Assembly (NCBI GenBank): GCA_033764445.1 | Contig: JANRIZ010000065.1 | Location: 1 to 12,564, forward strand | Origin: JANRIZ01 sp033764445 | GTDB taxonomy: Bacteria > Verrucomicrobiota > Verrucomicrobiia > JAWXBN01 | Direction of reading: 5' to 3' | Length of the DNA stretch: 12,564 bases | Shown here: positions 1 to 6,200 of the stretch, in pieces | Layout: each line of letters starts with the position of its first letter | Position numbering within the stretch: the first letter of the stretch is position 1 | Translations under genes and position numbers: made by a program | The notes under the pieces: model-generated | Told to the model about the DNA's origin: nothing | The model's database searches: none | What the model saw: only the letters and a program-made list of their open reading frames with translations

Positions 1-1
1 G

Positions 2-229
2 GGGTCGCAGACGTCGTCGCTGTTTACGACCTTTGATGATGAATCCTCCCAAAGCACGTTTGAAACGGCCATCAATGAAGGTCAGGTCATTGGTCAGATA
101 CCGCCGGGACCGCCGGAGAACCGGATTGATCAGACCATTGAAAACGCGGTATTGAACAAGGATGTGAAGCAGGATTTGCCCCCGCCGCCCCCCCCACCGG
201 TCGAGGAGCCCCCACCGCCGCCCCTTTAA
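2..229 (+). CDS. 3' end of an unrecognised protein with proline-rich C-terminus (partial)
   Basis: An open frame enters from the left edge and runs to a TAA at 227-229, giving the last 75 residues of a larger protein. The visible part is acidic and polar. It holds the segment NRIDQTIENAVLNKDV and then ends in two runs of prolines separated by VEE. No domain can be assigned. A FecR-type or other envelope protein with a low-complexity proline tail is possible, but that is a guess. Its stop lies 23 bases before the start of the beta-barrel gene on the same strand, so the two are probably co-transcribed. The proline tail is encoded by C-rich tracts, including eight consecutive C at 188-195. I am confident that it is coding because the frame is open with sensible composition and stops just before the next gene; I am not confident about its function. 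Confidence 0.6.
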   Translation, partial: GSQTSSLFTTFDDESSQSTFETAINEGQVIGQIPPGPPENRIDQTIENAVLNKDVKQDLPPPPPPPVEEPPPPPL

Positions 230-252
230 ACATTTTTCCCGATCATCAAATT

Positions 253-1209
253 ATGAAAACCATCCATAAACACATTCTGAACCTTTTCCTGGTTGTGACC
301 GCATTTGGCTCTTTGCACGGCCAGCAACGGGCTTCGAGCACACAGGCAATCGTTGATGCCCAGACCCGCCAGCCCACCACCGAGGCCGTGGACCAGACCG
401 TCAACGAACTGGTCCGGGAGGCCCGCGAGGCCGCCCAAAAGGAGGCCATCCGTGAGGATGCCGGGGATGTGGCGTTTCTGGGGGGAAAGGCGCCCTCGCC
501 GGACCGTTTTTTTGTGCGGTTTCAAAACCTCCTGGAATATGTCTCCAATGCCGACTACCGCGGGTCCACCGGCCGGGCCGACCTGATGTGGAACCCCGCC
601 ATCGAAGGGGGCTGGAGCCGTCAGATGGGATCGGGCATCGGGGTGGCCGCCTCCGTCCGCGTCGACTCGGTGAAATTTGTCGAGGTGCAGGAAAATGATT
701 TCTGGGGTCCCTCGGGGGATGTCCAGGTCTTCTGGCAGATGAAACCCTCCATGCCCGTGCTTCGGGCCGGGTTCCGTCCGAGTTCCTACAGTTCCATGGA
801 TACCGATCAGCGCATTCTGGATTCACTTTCCAACTATGCCGGGTTTGAGCACAGCGTGCCGGTCAATCAGGGACGGACCGCGCTGTTTTACGGGTTTGAA
901 TACGCCCAGTTCCACACCTCCCCGAGTTTCAGCGACCGCGATGCCTTCAAACCCTACGGGGGGGTCACCCAGGTGTTGCGCGATGATCTGTTCCTGCAGC
1001 TTTTTTATGTTTTCCAGTGGAGCGACTACCACAAACTCAACCGCGAGGATTCGCGGAATATTGCCGGGCTTTCACTGACCCATGTGGTCAATCAAAACCT
1101 CCAGTTGCGCCTGGGCGGCACGTTTACGGACAATGATTCGAATCTCACCCTCGCCGAGTACCAGTCCTTTAATGCCGGGCTCAACGCCGTGCTCAACTGG
1201 AAGTTCTAG
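253..1209 (+). CDS. exported outer-membrane beta-barrel-like protein
   Basis: The 318-residue product starts with a signal peptide (basic MKTIHKH, hydrophobic core about 8-20, likely cleavage near LHG/QQ at 23-24). Residues about 38-70 are a charged, probably helical stretch. From about residue 83 to the end the sequence is full of alternating aromatic and polar residues with glycine and asparagine turns, typical of transmembrane beta strands. It ends in NWKF, a C-terminal aromatic residue of the kind recognised by the BAM machinery. I infer an outer-membrane barrel, but I do not recognise the family or its substrate. The ATG at 253 has no Shine-Dalgarno motif; it is chosen because it opens the signal peptide. 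The gene follows the proline-rich partial gene by 23 bases and converges on mqnE. A short similarity (DQT at about residue 47) to the upstream gene may be chance. Confidence 0.8.
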   Translation: MKTIHKHILNLFLVVTAFGSLHGQQRASSTQAIVDAQTRQPTTEAVDQTVNELVREAREAAQKEAIREDAGDVAFLGGKAPSPDRFFVRFQNLLEYVSNADYRGSTGRADLMWNPAIEGGWSRQMGSGIGVAASVRVDSVKFVEVQENDFWGPSGDVQVFWQMKPSMPVLRAGFRPSSYSSMDTDQRILDSLSNYAGFEHSVPVNQGRTALFYGFEYAQFHTSPSFSDRDAFKPYGGVTQVLRDDLFLQLFYVFQWSDYHKLNREDSRNIAGLSLTHVVNQNLQLRLGGTFTDNDSNLTLAEYQSFNAGLNAVLNWKF

Positions 1210-1210
1210 G

Positions 1211-1263
1211 GAGGCTTTTCTCCGCAGGCCGGTGTCCCGTAAAAACCGGGGAACGGGGGCCTC
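1211..1263. terminator. possible bidirectional terminator hairpin between convergent genes
   Basis: The whole gap between two convergent stop codons can fold. AGGCC at 1226-1230 pairs with GGCCT at 1258-1262, and CCCGT at 1236-1240 pairs with ACGGG at 1253-1257, with a 5-base bulge. An alternative GAGGC/GCCTC pairing uses 1211-1215 and 1259-1263. There is no T-tract on either side, so it is not a classical intrinsic terminator. The position between two converging genes is the main support. Confidence 0.25.
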
Positions 1264-2370
1264 TCAACGGGCGCAGGGATGGAGGCGTTGGTAATGGCTG
1301 TCGCGTTGCCAGGGGGTGCGGCCAGCCTCGGTAATGGCCCTGACCAGGTCCTCCTTCTGCTGGAGCTGGGGTGCCGCGGTGCCGGCCATGTGGAAGATTT
1401 TTTCCTCAATGATCGTGCCATGGAGGTCGTCGGCCCCGTACCCGAGGGCGATCTGTGCCAGAGGCAATCCCAGGCCGATCCAGTAGGCGGTGATATGGTC
1501 GAAGTTGTCCAGGAGCAGGCGGCTGACGGCAATCGTGCGCAGGCTGTCGTAGCCGGTGGGCTCCCGCAGCCCCTGGAGCTGGTTGTTTTCGGGCATGTAA
1601 GGCAGGGCGACAAAACCCGTGAAACCCCGCGTCTCATCCTGAAGCGCGCGCAGACGCAGCAGATGATCCACGCGATGCTCCAGACTTTCAATGTGGCCGT
1701 AAAGCATCGTGCAGGTGCTCCGTCCGCCCAGACGGTGCCAGGTCCGGTGAATCTCCGACCATTCCTCGGCACTTTCCTTGCCGCGACAAAGCTGTTCCCT
1801 CACCTGCGGATCAAAAATTTCGGCACCCCCACCCGTGAGTGAGCCCAGACCCGCTTCCCGCAGGGCCAGCAGGGTTTCGCCGACGGACATTCTGGCCTTC
1901 CAGGAAAGGTGGCGGATTTCCACGGCGGTAAAACATTTCAGGTGGAGTTCCGGCCCGAGCTTCCTGAGTTCGCGGAGCATTTCCAGATAATGGGCAAAGG
2001 GCAGGGAGGGATGAAGGCCGCCCACGATGTGCAGCTCTGTGATCCCCAGGGCGAGAGTCTGACGGGCCATTTCCACCATTTGGGGGACCGTGTATTCAAA
2101 GGCCTGCGGATCACCCTTGCGTTTGGCGAAGGCGCAGAACTGGCAGTTGAGGATGCAGAGATTGGAGTAATTGATGTAGCGGTTGAGGATGAAGGTCGCG
2201 TTGTTTCCGTTTTTCCGCAGACTCATCTCATTGGCCAGTGCCCCCAACAGATGGATGTCGCGGCACTGGAAAAGTCGCAGCCCTTCCGCCGCGTCCAGAC
2301 GCACCCCGGCACGCACCTTTTGGGCGATGTCCTCATATCCGGCGCTCGGGATGGCAGCTGCAACACTCAT
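1264..2370 (-). CDS. mqnE: aminofutalosine synthase MqnE (radical SAM)
   Basis: The protein has 368 residues, the usual MqnE length. A CX3CX2C cluster (Cys72, Cys76, Cys79) in NLCILNCQFCAF binds the [4Fe-4S] centre used to cleave S-adenosylmethionine. Family signatures follow: HIVGGLHPSLPF (114-125), KCFTAVEI (145-152), GGGAEIFD (180-187), TMLYGHIE (221-228), LQDETRGF and TIAVSRLLLDNF, and GADDLHGTIIEEKI (312-325). MqnE joins the adenosyl radical to 3-[(1-carboxyvinyl)oxy]benzoate to give aminofutalosine, an early step of futalosine-route menaquinone synthesis in the cytoplasm. GGGAEIFD and the GADD-EEK region favour MqnE over its paralogue MqnC. The start is ATG at 2370 with no Shine-Dalgarno motif. 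It lies downstream of mqnP, with an 83-base gap holding a candidate promoter of its own. Confidence 0.95.
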   Translation of the reverse strand: MSVAAAIPSAGYEDIAQKVRAGVRLDAAEGLRLFQCRDIHLLGALANEMSLRKNGNNATFILNRYINYSNLCILNCQFCAFAKRKGDPQAFEYTVPQMVEMARQTLALGITELHIVGGLHPSLPFAHYLEMLRELRKLGPELHLKCFTAVEIRHLSWKARMSVGETLLALREAGLGSLTGGGAEIFDPQVREQLCRGKESAEEWSEIHRTWHRLGGRSTCTMLYGHIESLEHRVDHLLRLRALQDETRGFTGFVALPYMPENNQLQGLREPTGYDSLRTIAVSRLLLDNFDHITAYWIGLGLPLAQIALGYGADDLHGTIIEEKIFHMAGTAAPQLQQKEDLVRAITEAGRTPWQRDSHYQRLHPCAR

Positions 2371-2378
2371 GGTTCTGT

Positions 2379-2420
2379 ACTGTAGGCGAAAGATTCGGAA
2401 CTTTCAATAAGTTTTGAAAG
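2379..2420 (-). promoter_or_regulatory. candidate mqnE promoter with a dyad over the -35 box
   Basis: Read on the minus strand, TTGAAA (2402-2407) is followed after exactly 17 bases by TACAGT (2379-2384), which lies 8 bases before the mqnE ATG. The -35 box is inside a 7-bp inverted repeat, CTTTCAA-N6-TTGAAAG (2401-2420), which could be a repressor site or a weak hairpin. The transcript would have almost no leader. This is motif matching only; no experimental evidence is implied. Confidence 0.35.
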
Positions 2421-2453
2421 AAAAATCTTCCGTCCCGATGCCGCGGATTGGGG

Positions 2454-3368
2454 TCATTTCCCCCAAAAGCGGAGGGACACCTCCAGAATGACCGTTGCCA
2501 GAATGATGAGGCTGATCAGTCCGTTGGCTTTGAAAAATGCCTCGTTGATGGAGAGCAGATCCTGTCGCGCGGCCTTCCGGTGTTGGTACAGGACCAGAAA
2601 CCCGATCAGGATCAGTCCCCCCCAGTAGACATTCCGGAATCCGGCGGCCAGACCAAAAAGGATCAGAAACAGGAGCATGACCAGGTGCAGCCACCCGGAC
2701 AAGTGAAGGGCCCGCGGGATGCCCAGGCGGACCGGCATGGAATGCAGTCCCGACTTCCGGTCAAACTCGTAATCCTGTGTGGCATAGATGATGTCAAATC
2801 CCGCCACCCAGAACAGGACGGCCAGGGCGAGAAAAAAAGGTGTCCCATCAAGGAGCGATCCCGTCACGACCGCCCATGCCCCCAGCGGAGCTGCCGCCAG
2901 GGCGAGTCCCAGGAAAAAATGGGATCCATGGGTGAATCGTTTTGTGACGGAATAGAAAAACACGAGGATCAGCGCCACGGGCCCCAGGGCGATGCAAAGG
3001 GTGTTGGTAAACAGGGTGCACAGTGTGAAGAGCAGGGAGGAGACAATGACCAGGGCAATGGCCTGGCGGCGGGTTACCAGCGTATGCCGCCGCTGGGTCC
3101 GCGGGTTGTTGCGGTCGATCCCCCAGTCGATGACCCGGTTGAAGCCCATGGCGGCGGTCCGGGCAAAGACCATGCAGCCCACAATGGCCAGCACCGGCTG
3201 GAGGTACACCCGCCAGAAGGGGGCTGGCGAGACCGTGTGACGAAGGGGCCAGTCCGTGGCCATGGCCAGAACCATGGCCGCCAGGGCAAAGGGCATCGCA
3301 AAAACCGTGTGGGAGAATTTGACAAATTCCAGCAGACGAAAAAAAAGGGAGGGAGTGGGGTTTGTCAC
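2454..3368 (-). CDS. mqnP: UbiA-family prenyltransferase of the menaquinone (futalosine) pathway, MqnP
   Basis: This is a 304-residue integral membrane protein with about eight or nine hydrophobic segments. It carries both Asp-rich motifs of the UbiA superfamily: NRVIDWGID (Asn77, Asp81, Asp85) and DYEFD (Asp199, Asp203) within FDIIYATQDYEFDRKSG, which bind the Mg-diphosphate of the prenyl donor. The FDIIYA-QD-EFDR-GLHSMP block is typical of the MqnP/UbiA group. The gene two steps on is mqnE, so the acceptor is most likely 1,4-dihydroxy-6-naphthoate rather than 4-hydroxybenzoate. The start is GTG at 3368, 18 bases after the maf stop. It keeps the conserved N-terminal FVKFSHTVFAMPFALA helix, and the next ATG would cut into that helix. 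No Shine-Dalgarno motif is visible. It probably belongs to the yqeY-maf-mqnP-mqnE transcription unit. Confidence 0.9.
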   Translation of the reverse strand: MTNPTPSLFFRLLEFVKFSHTVFAMPFALAAMVLAMATDWPLRHTVSPAPFWRVYLQPVLAIVGCMVFARTAAMGFNRVIDWGIDRNNPRTQRRHTLVTRRQAIALVIVSSLLFTLCTLFTNTLCIALGPVALILVFFYSVTKRFTHGSHFFLGLALAAAPLGAWAVVTGSLLDGTPFFLALAVLFWVAGFDIIYATQDYEFDRKSGLHSMPVRLGIPRALHLSGWLHLVMLLFLILFGLAAGFRNVYWGGLILIGFLVLYQHRKAARQDLLSINEAFFKANGLISLIILATVILEVSLRFWGK

Positions 3369-3386
3369 GGTGTTGGATTGGGTTGT

Positions 3387-3998
3387 TCAGACTTCCGGAA
3401 TTCCTCCGCCCATCGAGGCGTGCAGTGACCCGAGCAGTTCCATGACCTCCTGCATCGGCAGTCCGATGATGTTGGATTCGGATCCCTCAAACCTTTCGAC
3501 AATCATTCCGCCGTGTTCCTGGAATCCATAGGCCCCGGCCTTGTCGAGAGGATTGACCAGTGAGACGTACCGGCGGAGGACCGTTTCATCGACCGGTCTG
3601 AATGTGACCCGGGTGAGTACGGCCCGTTCCTCGTGGAGCGGGGGATTGAGTTGGGAGACACACACCCCTGTCCAGACCTCGTGGGTGCGGCCGGAAAGTT
3701 CCAGAAGCATTTCCACCGCCGATTCGAGGTCGGCGGGTTTGCCGTAAATTCTGCCATCCAGTGCGACCTCCGTATCCGCCGCGAGCACCCGCCGGTCCGG
3801 GTAAAGGGCCGTCACCGCCCGGGCCTTGGTCCGGGCATTTTCCAGGACCAGTTCCCGCGGCGCAAAATGCGCCGCGGCGTCGGGTCCGAGTTCGGGGGCT
3901 TCACTTTTGATGACCTCAAAGGCAATGCCCGCCTGGCGCAGGAGGTCTGCACGCCGGGGGGAGCCGGAGGCCAGGATCAGGGGGGGGGTCGTGTTCAT
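3387..3998 (-). CDS. maf: Maf family nucleoside triphosphate pyrophosphatase
   Basis: The 203-residue product has the full Maf signature: LASGSPRR (9-16) at the N-terminus, AADTEV with Asp75 as the predicted catalytic acid, GKP (86-88), LSGRTHEVWTG, DKAGAYGFQ and EGSESNIIGLP. Maf proteins hydrolyse non-canonical or pyrimidine nucleoside triphosphates to monophosphates. The KAGAYG-Q block suggests the dTTP/UTP-type (YhdE-like) subgroup rather than the m7GTP type. ATG at 3998 is preferred, because in this family the LASGSPRR motif lies within about ten residues of the start. An in-frame GTG at 4010 would add MSHA. Neither start has a Shine-Dalgarno motif. Codons 4-7 include a run of nine C bases (3980-3988). 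It is 18 bases upstream of mqnP and 55 bases downstream of the YqeY-like gene. Confidence 0.93.
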   Translation of the reverse strand: MNTTPPLILASGSPRRADLLRQAGIAFEVIKSEAPELGPDAAAHFAPRELVLENARTKARAVTALYPDRRVLAADTEVALDGRIYGKPADLESAVEMLLELSGRTHEVWTGVCVSQLNPPLHEERAVLTRVTFRPVDETVLRRYVSLVNPLDKAGAYGFQEHGGMIVERFEGSESNIIGLPMQEVMELLGSLHASMGGGIPEV

Positions 3999-4030
3999 GG
4001 CGTGTGACACCGGGAGGGGAGGAATCCAGC

Positions 4031-4047
4031 CCCCCGAAAATCGGGGG
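4031..4047 (-). terminator. strong GC hairpin between the YqeY-like gene and maf, no U-tract
   Basis: CCCCCGA (4031-4037) and TCGGGGG (4041-4047) form a perfect 7-bp stem with a 3-base loop. It sits 6 bases past the yqeY-like stop on the minus strand. The bases that follow on the transcript (GCTGGATTCC) are not a U-tract, so it may act as a pause, an RNA-processing or stability element, or a weak terminator rather than a full stop. Confidence 0.4.
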
Positions 4048-4053
4048 ACGGAA

Positions 4054-4506
4054 TCAGTTCAGAAATTTGCCGACCAGAGTGCTGATCGCACGGCTCTCGG
4101 CGCGTCCGGCCACCTTGGCCATGACCGCCTTCATGGCATCGCCCATCTGTTTTTTGGAGGTGGCACCGATTTCCGTCAGGGTGGATTTGACAATTGTTTC
4201 GAGCTCCTCCGCGGACATCTGGGCGGGGAGAAAGGCCTCGAGGATGGAGATTTCCCGGCGTTCGTTGTCCCCCGCATCCGTGCGTCCCCCCTGGGCAAAA
4301 CTGGCGAGGGTATCCTGGCGCATTTTGATCTGTTTTCGGATCGTGGCGATCACATCCGCGTCCTCGGCCTTGCCGTCGGGGCCCTTGGTTTCGATGATCG
4401 TGTATTTGAGCGCACTTTTGACCATGCGCAGGGTTTCGAGGCGGAGCGCGTCCTTGGCCTTCATGGCTTCCTTGATGGCGGAGTCGATCTGTTCGGTCAG
4501 GTTCAT
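4054..4506 (-). CDS. yqeY: GatB/YqeY domain-containing protein
   Basis: The 150-residue protein matches the stand-alone YqeY family throughout. It has an N-terminal helical region (IKEAMKAKDALRLETLRMVKSAL is the type of opening seen in the family, residues 11-33), the KQIKMRQDTLASFAQGGR segment (58-75), EISILEAFLPAQMS (85-98) and a C-terminal TSKKQMGDAMKAVMAKVAGRA block (116-136). The fold resembles the tRNA-binding tail domain of GatB, the amidotransferase subunit, but the role of stand-alone YqeY is not well established. ATG at 4506 is preferred over an in-frame TTG at 4518 because the alignable helix begins at MNLTEQI. No Shine-Dalgarno motif is seen. It is the first gene of the group that leads through maf to mqnP and mqnE, and a 93-base gap separates it from the exported protein upstream. 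Confidence 0.9.
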   Translation of the reverse strand: MNLTEQIDSAIKEAMKAKDALRLETLRMVKSALKYTIIETKGPDGKAEDADVIATIRKQIKMRQDTLASFAQGGRTDAGDNERREISILEAFLPAQMSAEELETIVKSTLTEIGATSKKQMGDAMKAVMAKVAGRAESRAISTLVGKFLN

Positions 4507-4531
4507 GGAGGAAGTCAACAGGAGGGGGGAG

Positions 4532-4556
4532 GGAATTCCAAATTCAAAATTCCAAA
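4532..4556. repeat. three tandem heptamers of the TTTGGAA type
   Basis: On the minus strand, TTTGGAA (4550-4556), TTTTGAA (4543-4549) and TTTGGAA (4536-4542) follow one another without a gap, then TTCC. On the plus strand AATTCCAAA appears twice, 14 bases apart. The array lies in the 93-base gap between two gene groups, which is more AT-rich here than its surroundings. Its function is unknown; it may be a short dispersed intergenic repeat. Confidence 0.55.
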
Positions 4557-4599
4557 GGGGGAACCTGCAACGAATTTTTTGTGATCCGAAACCAGCCCG

Positions 4600-5046
4600 C
4601 TATTTGTCAGTCATTTCAATGACCAGAATCAGTTCCCCCTGATCGTAGAAGGGGCCGCGGATCAGAAGAGGGACATCCTTCCGGAAATCGACCGTGGTTT
4701 CGAGGAGGGATTTGTTTTTGTGGAAGAGATTGATGCGGAGGCGGTATTTGCCGTCCTGGTGGCCGAGCTCCTCGATTTTGAGGGAAAAATCCTGACCCAG
4801 TCTTGGGAAGTCCGCAGTGTATTTTGTGATCGGGGAGCGGGCCTGGGCCGCGATGCGGTGGTATTTGTAGCCGAAGGTTTTTTCGATTTTTTTCAGAAGC
4901 GCCGGGTCCAGACCCGGGTCGGACTTTTCCTGGGGCGGCTGATTGCGGGCATAGACCAGTTTGGCGACAAAGTCCTGGGCGTGCAGACCCTCGGTCATGA
5001 GCATCGCGGCCAGCAGGAGGGCGGGAAAAAAGAGGGGAAACTTCAT
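4600..5046 (-). CDS. small exported protein of unknown function, in sigma/anti-sigma operon
   Basis: The 148-residue product has a clear signal peptide (MKFP, hydrophobic 4-17, likely cleavage LHA/QD at 23-24) and a mature part of about 125 residues with no further membrane segment. The mature part alternates hydrophobic and polar residues like a beta-rich domain. It includes ALLKKIEKTFGYKYHRI (49-65) and ends in LIRGPFYDQGELILVIEM, where the conserved-looking GP-Y--G-LIL pattern suggests a structural turn and strand. I cannot name the family. The ATG at 5046 begins 3 bases after the anti-sigma stop, so it is surely in the same transcript. A periplasmic protein encoded with an ECF sigma pair may take part in the signal that the pair senses, but this is inference from position only. 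Confidence 0.8.
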   Translation of the reverse strand: MKFPLFFPALLLAAMLMTEGLHAQDFVAKLVYARNQPPQEKSDPGLDPALLKKIEKTFGYKYHRIAAQARSPITKYTADFPRLGQDFSLKIEELGHQDGKYRLRINLFHKNKSLLETTVDFRKDVPLLIRGPFYDQGELILVIEMTDK

Positions 5047-5049
5047 GGC

Positions 5050-5583
5050 CTAAAAGGTTCCGGGGGTTGCGGGGATGTATTCGAATCCATCGACCCAGAT
5101 GACCGTCACCCCGGCCTCCCGGGATTTGAAGGCGGTGGCATAAACATGTTCCTGGAAGGTGCGGGTTTCCGAGACCTCGGCAAAGCGGCTGCCGTTGCCC
5201 GAAAAAAAGTGCTGTCCTCCGAGAGCCAGGAGGAGGATGACCAGGGCCGCGCCGAAGGCCGGGGCCCACAGGCGGGAAAGGGAGGCGAGCAGGTGGGAGC
5301 GGACCTCACGTGCGGGTGTCCGCCTTTTTTCCGCGTGCAGGCGGTTCTGGACCTGGGACCAGAAGAAATCCGGATTGTCGGGGCAGGTGGTTTTCGGGAT
5401 GTTCTTGCGGAGCACCTCGCGGATTTTCTCCTGTTCCACCTGTTCGTCGATGAGTGAGGGATCCTTTTCGACCAGGGATTTGATCTTGTTGCGCTGGGAG
5501 AAATCCAGCTGACCGTCGACGAGACCGGCGAGGTAGACCGTTTCGGGGGGGCGGGGTGTTTTTTTTCCGGATTCCGGGTTCAT
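5050..5583 (-). CDS. single-pass membrane anti-sigma factor (putative)
   Basis: The 177-residue protein has a charged cytoplasmic N-terminal part (about 1-104), one transmembrane helix (about 105-127, LWAPAFGAALVILLLALGG) and a short periplasmic tail of about 50 residues ending near VTVIWVDGFEYIP. This layout and its position directly after an ECF sigma gene identify it as the likely anti-sigma factor. The N-terminal LAGLVDGQLDFSQRNKIKSLV (18-38) resembles the start of anti-sigma domains. The HxxxCxxC zinc motif is absent; only one cysteine (Cys67) is present, so it is a non-zinc type. The ATG at 5583 overlaps the sigma stop codon as ATGA, which fixes the start and implies translational coupling. 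A longer in-frame extension to 5658 lies inside the sigma gene and is not needed. Confidence 0.82.
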   Translation of the reverse strand: MNPESGKKTPRPPETVYLAGLVDGQLDFSQRNKIKSLVEKDPSLIDEQVEQEKIREVLRKNIPKTTCPDNPDFFWSQVQNRLHAEKRRTPAREVRSHLLASLSRLWAPAFGAALVILLLALGGQHFFSGNGSRFAEVSETRTFQEHVYATAFKSREAGVTVIWVDGFEYIPATPGTF

Positions 5584-6200
5584 ACGATTCCCTTGAGCAG
5601 ACGTTTGAGGTTTTTGCGGGCGTAAAAGAGACGGCTCATGACCGTGCCGATATTGCAATCCATCACCCGGGCGATTTCCCGGTAATCGAGGTCCTCGTAT
5701 TCCTTGAGAACGATGACCGTCCGGTGTTCGGGGGAAAGCTGGTCGAGGGCGGCCATGATCTGGGAGCGCAGTTCCCCCTGCTGGAGCCCCGTGGACGGGT
5801 GTGTGGAGTCCATCAGATGGCTGTTGACCGGCGCCTCCTGGTCCTCGGCTGTGAGATTGACCTCATCGAAGTCCACGTGCGGGTGGCGGGCGTTTTTGCG
5901 CATCCGGTCGATGGCGAGATTGGAGGTGATCCGGTACAGCCAGGTGTAAAAAGCGCTTTTACCCTCGAAACGGGCGAGGGATTTCCACGCCTTGATGAAG
6001 GTTTCCTGCGCGAGATCAAGCGCATCGGCTTCGTTGTGCAGAATATTCATGGCCAATCCAAAGACTTTCTGGTGATGGGTTTTGACGAGCATCCCGTATG
6101 CCTCCATGTCCCCCTGTTGGGACATGCGGATGAGTTCCTTCTCGTTCGGTTCACGGAACGAGGCCTCATCAGGATTGGACGGTGGGGGGGCGGGGTTCAT
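5580..6200 (-). CDS. ECF-type RNA polymerase sigma factor (RpoE-like)
   Basis: The 206-residue protein has the two domains of a group 4 sigma factor. Region 2 spans about 22-102 and includes DALDLAQETFIKAWKSL (59-75), used for core binding, and FYTWLYRITSNLAIDRMRK (84-102), used for -10 recognition and melting. Region 4 spans about 140-202, with LSPEHRTVIVLKEYEDLDYREIA leading to the helix-turn-helix IARVMDCNIGTVMSRLFYARKNL. The linker of about 35 residues carries acidic and Ser/Thr-rich sequence. The ATG at 6200 overlaps the rlmN stop as ATGA and the 3' end overlaps the anti-sigma start the same way. It is probably held inactive at the membrane by the neighbouring anti-sigma factor. Target promoters cannot be read from this window. 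Confidence 0.93.
   Translation of the reverse strand: MNPAPPPSNPDEASFREPNEKELIRMSQQGDMEAYGMLVKTHHQKVFGLAMNILHNEADALDLAQETFIKAWKSLARFEGKSAFYTWLYRITSNLAIDRMRKNARHPHVDFDEVNLTAEDQEAPVNSHLMDSTHPSTGLQQGELRSQIMAALDQLSPEHRTVIVLKEYEDLDYREIARVMDCNIGTVMSRLFYARKNLKRLLKGIV

Noticed and set aside
2448..3428. 326-codon plus-strand frame opposite mqnP
   Set aside because: It is very rich in Gln, Gly and charged residues, as expected for the antisense of a membrane-protein gene. No motif supports it.
5584..5658. Extended N-terminus of the anti-sigma factor
   Set aside because: It lies wholly within the sigma gene, whereas the ATGA overlap gives a natural start at 5583.
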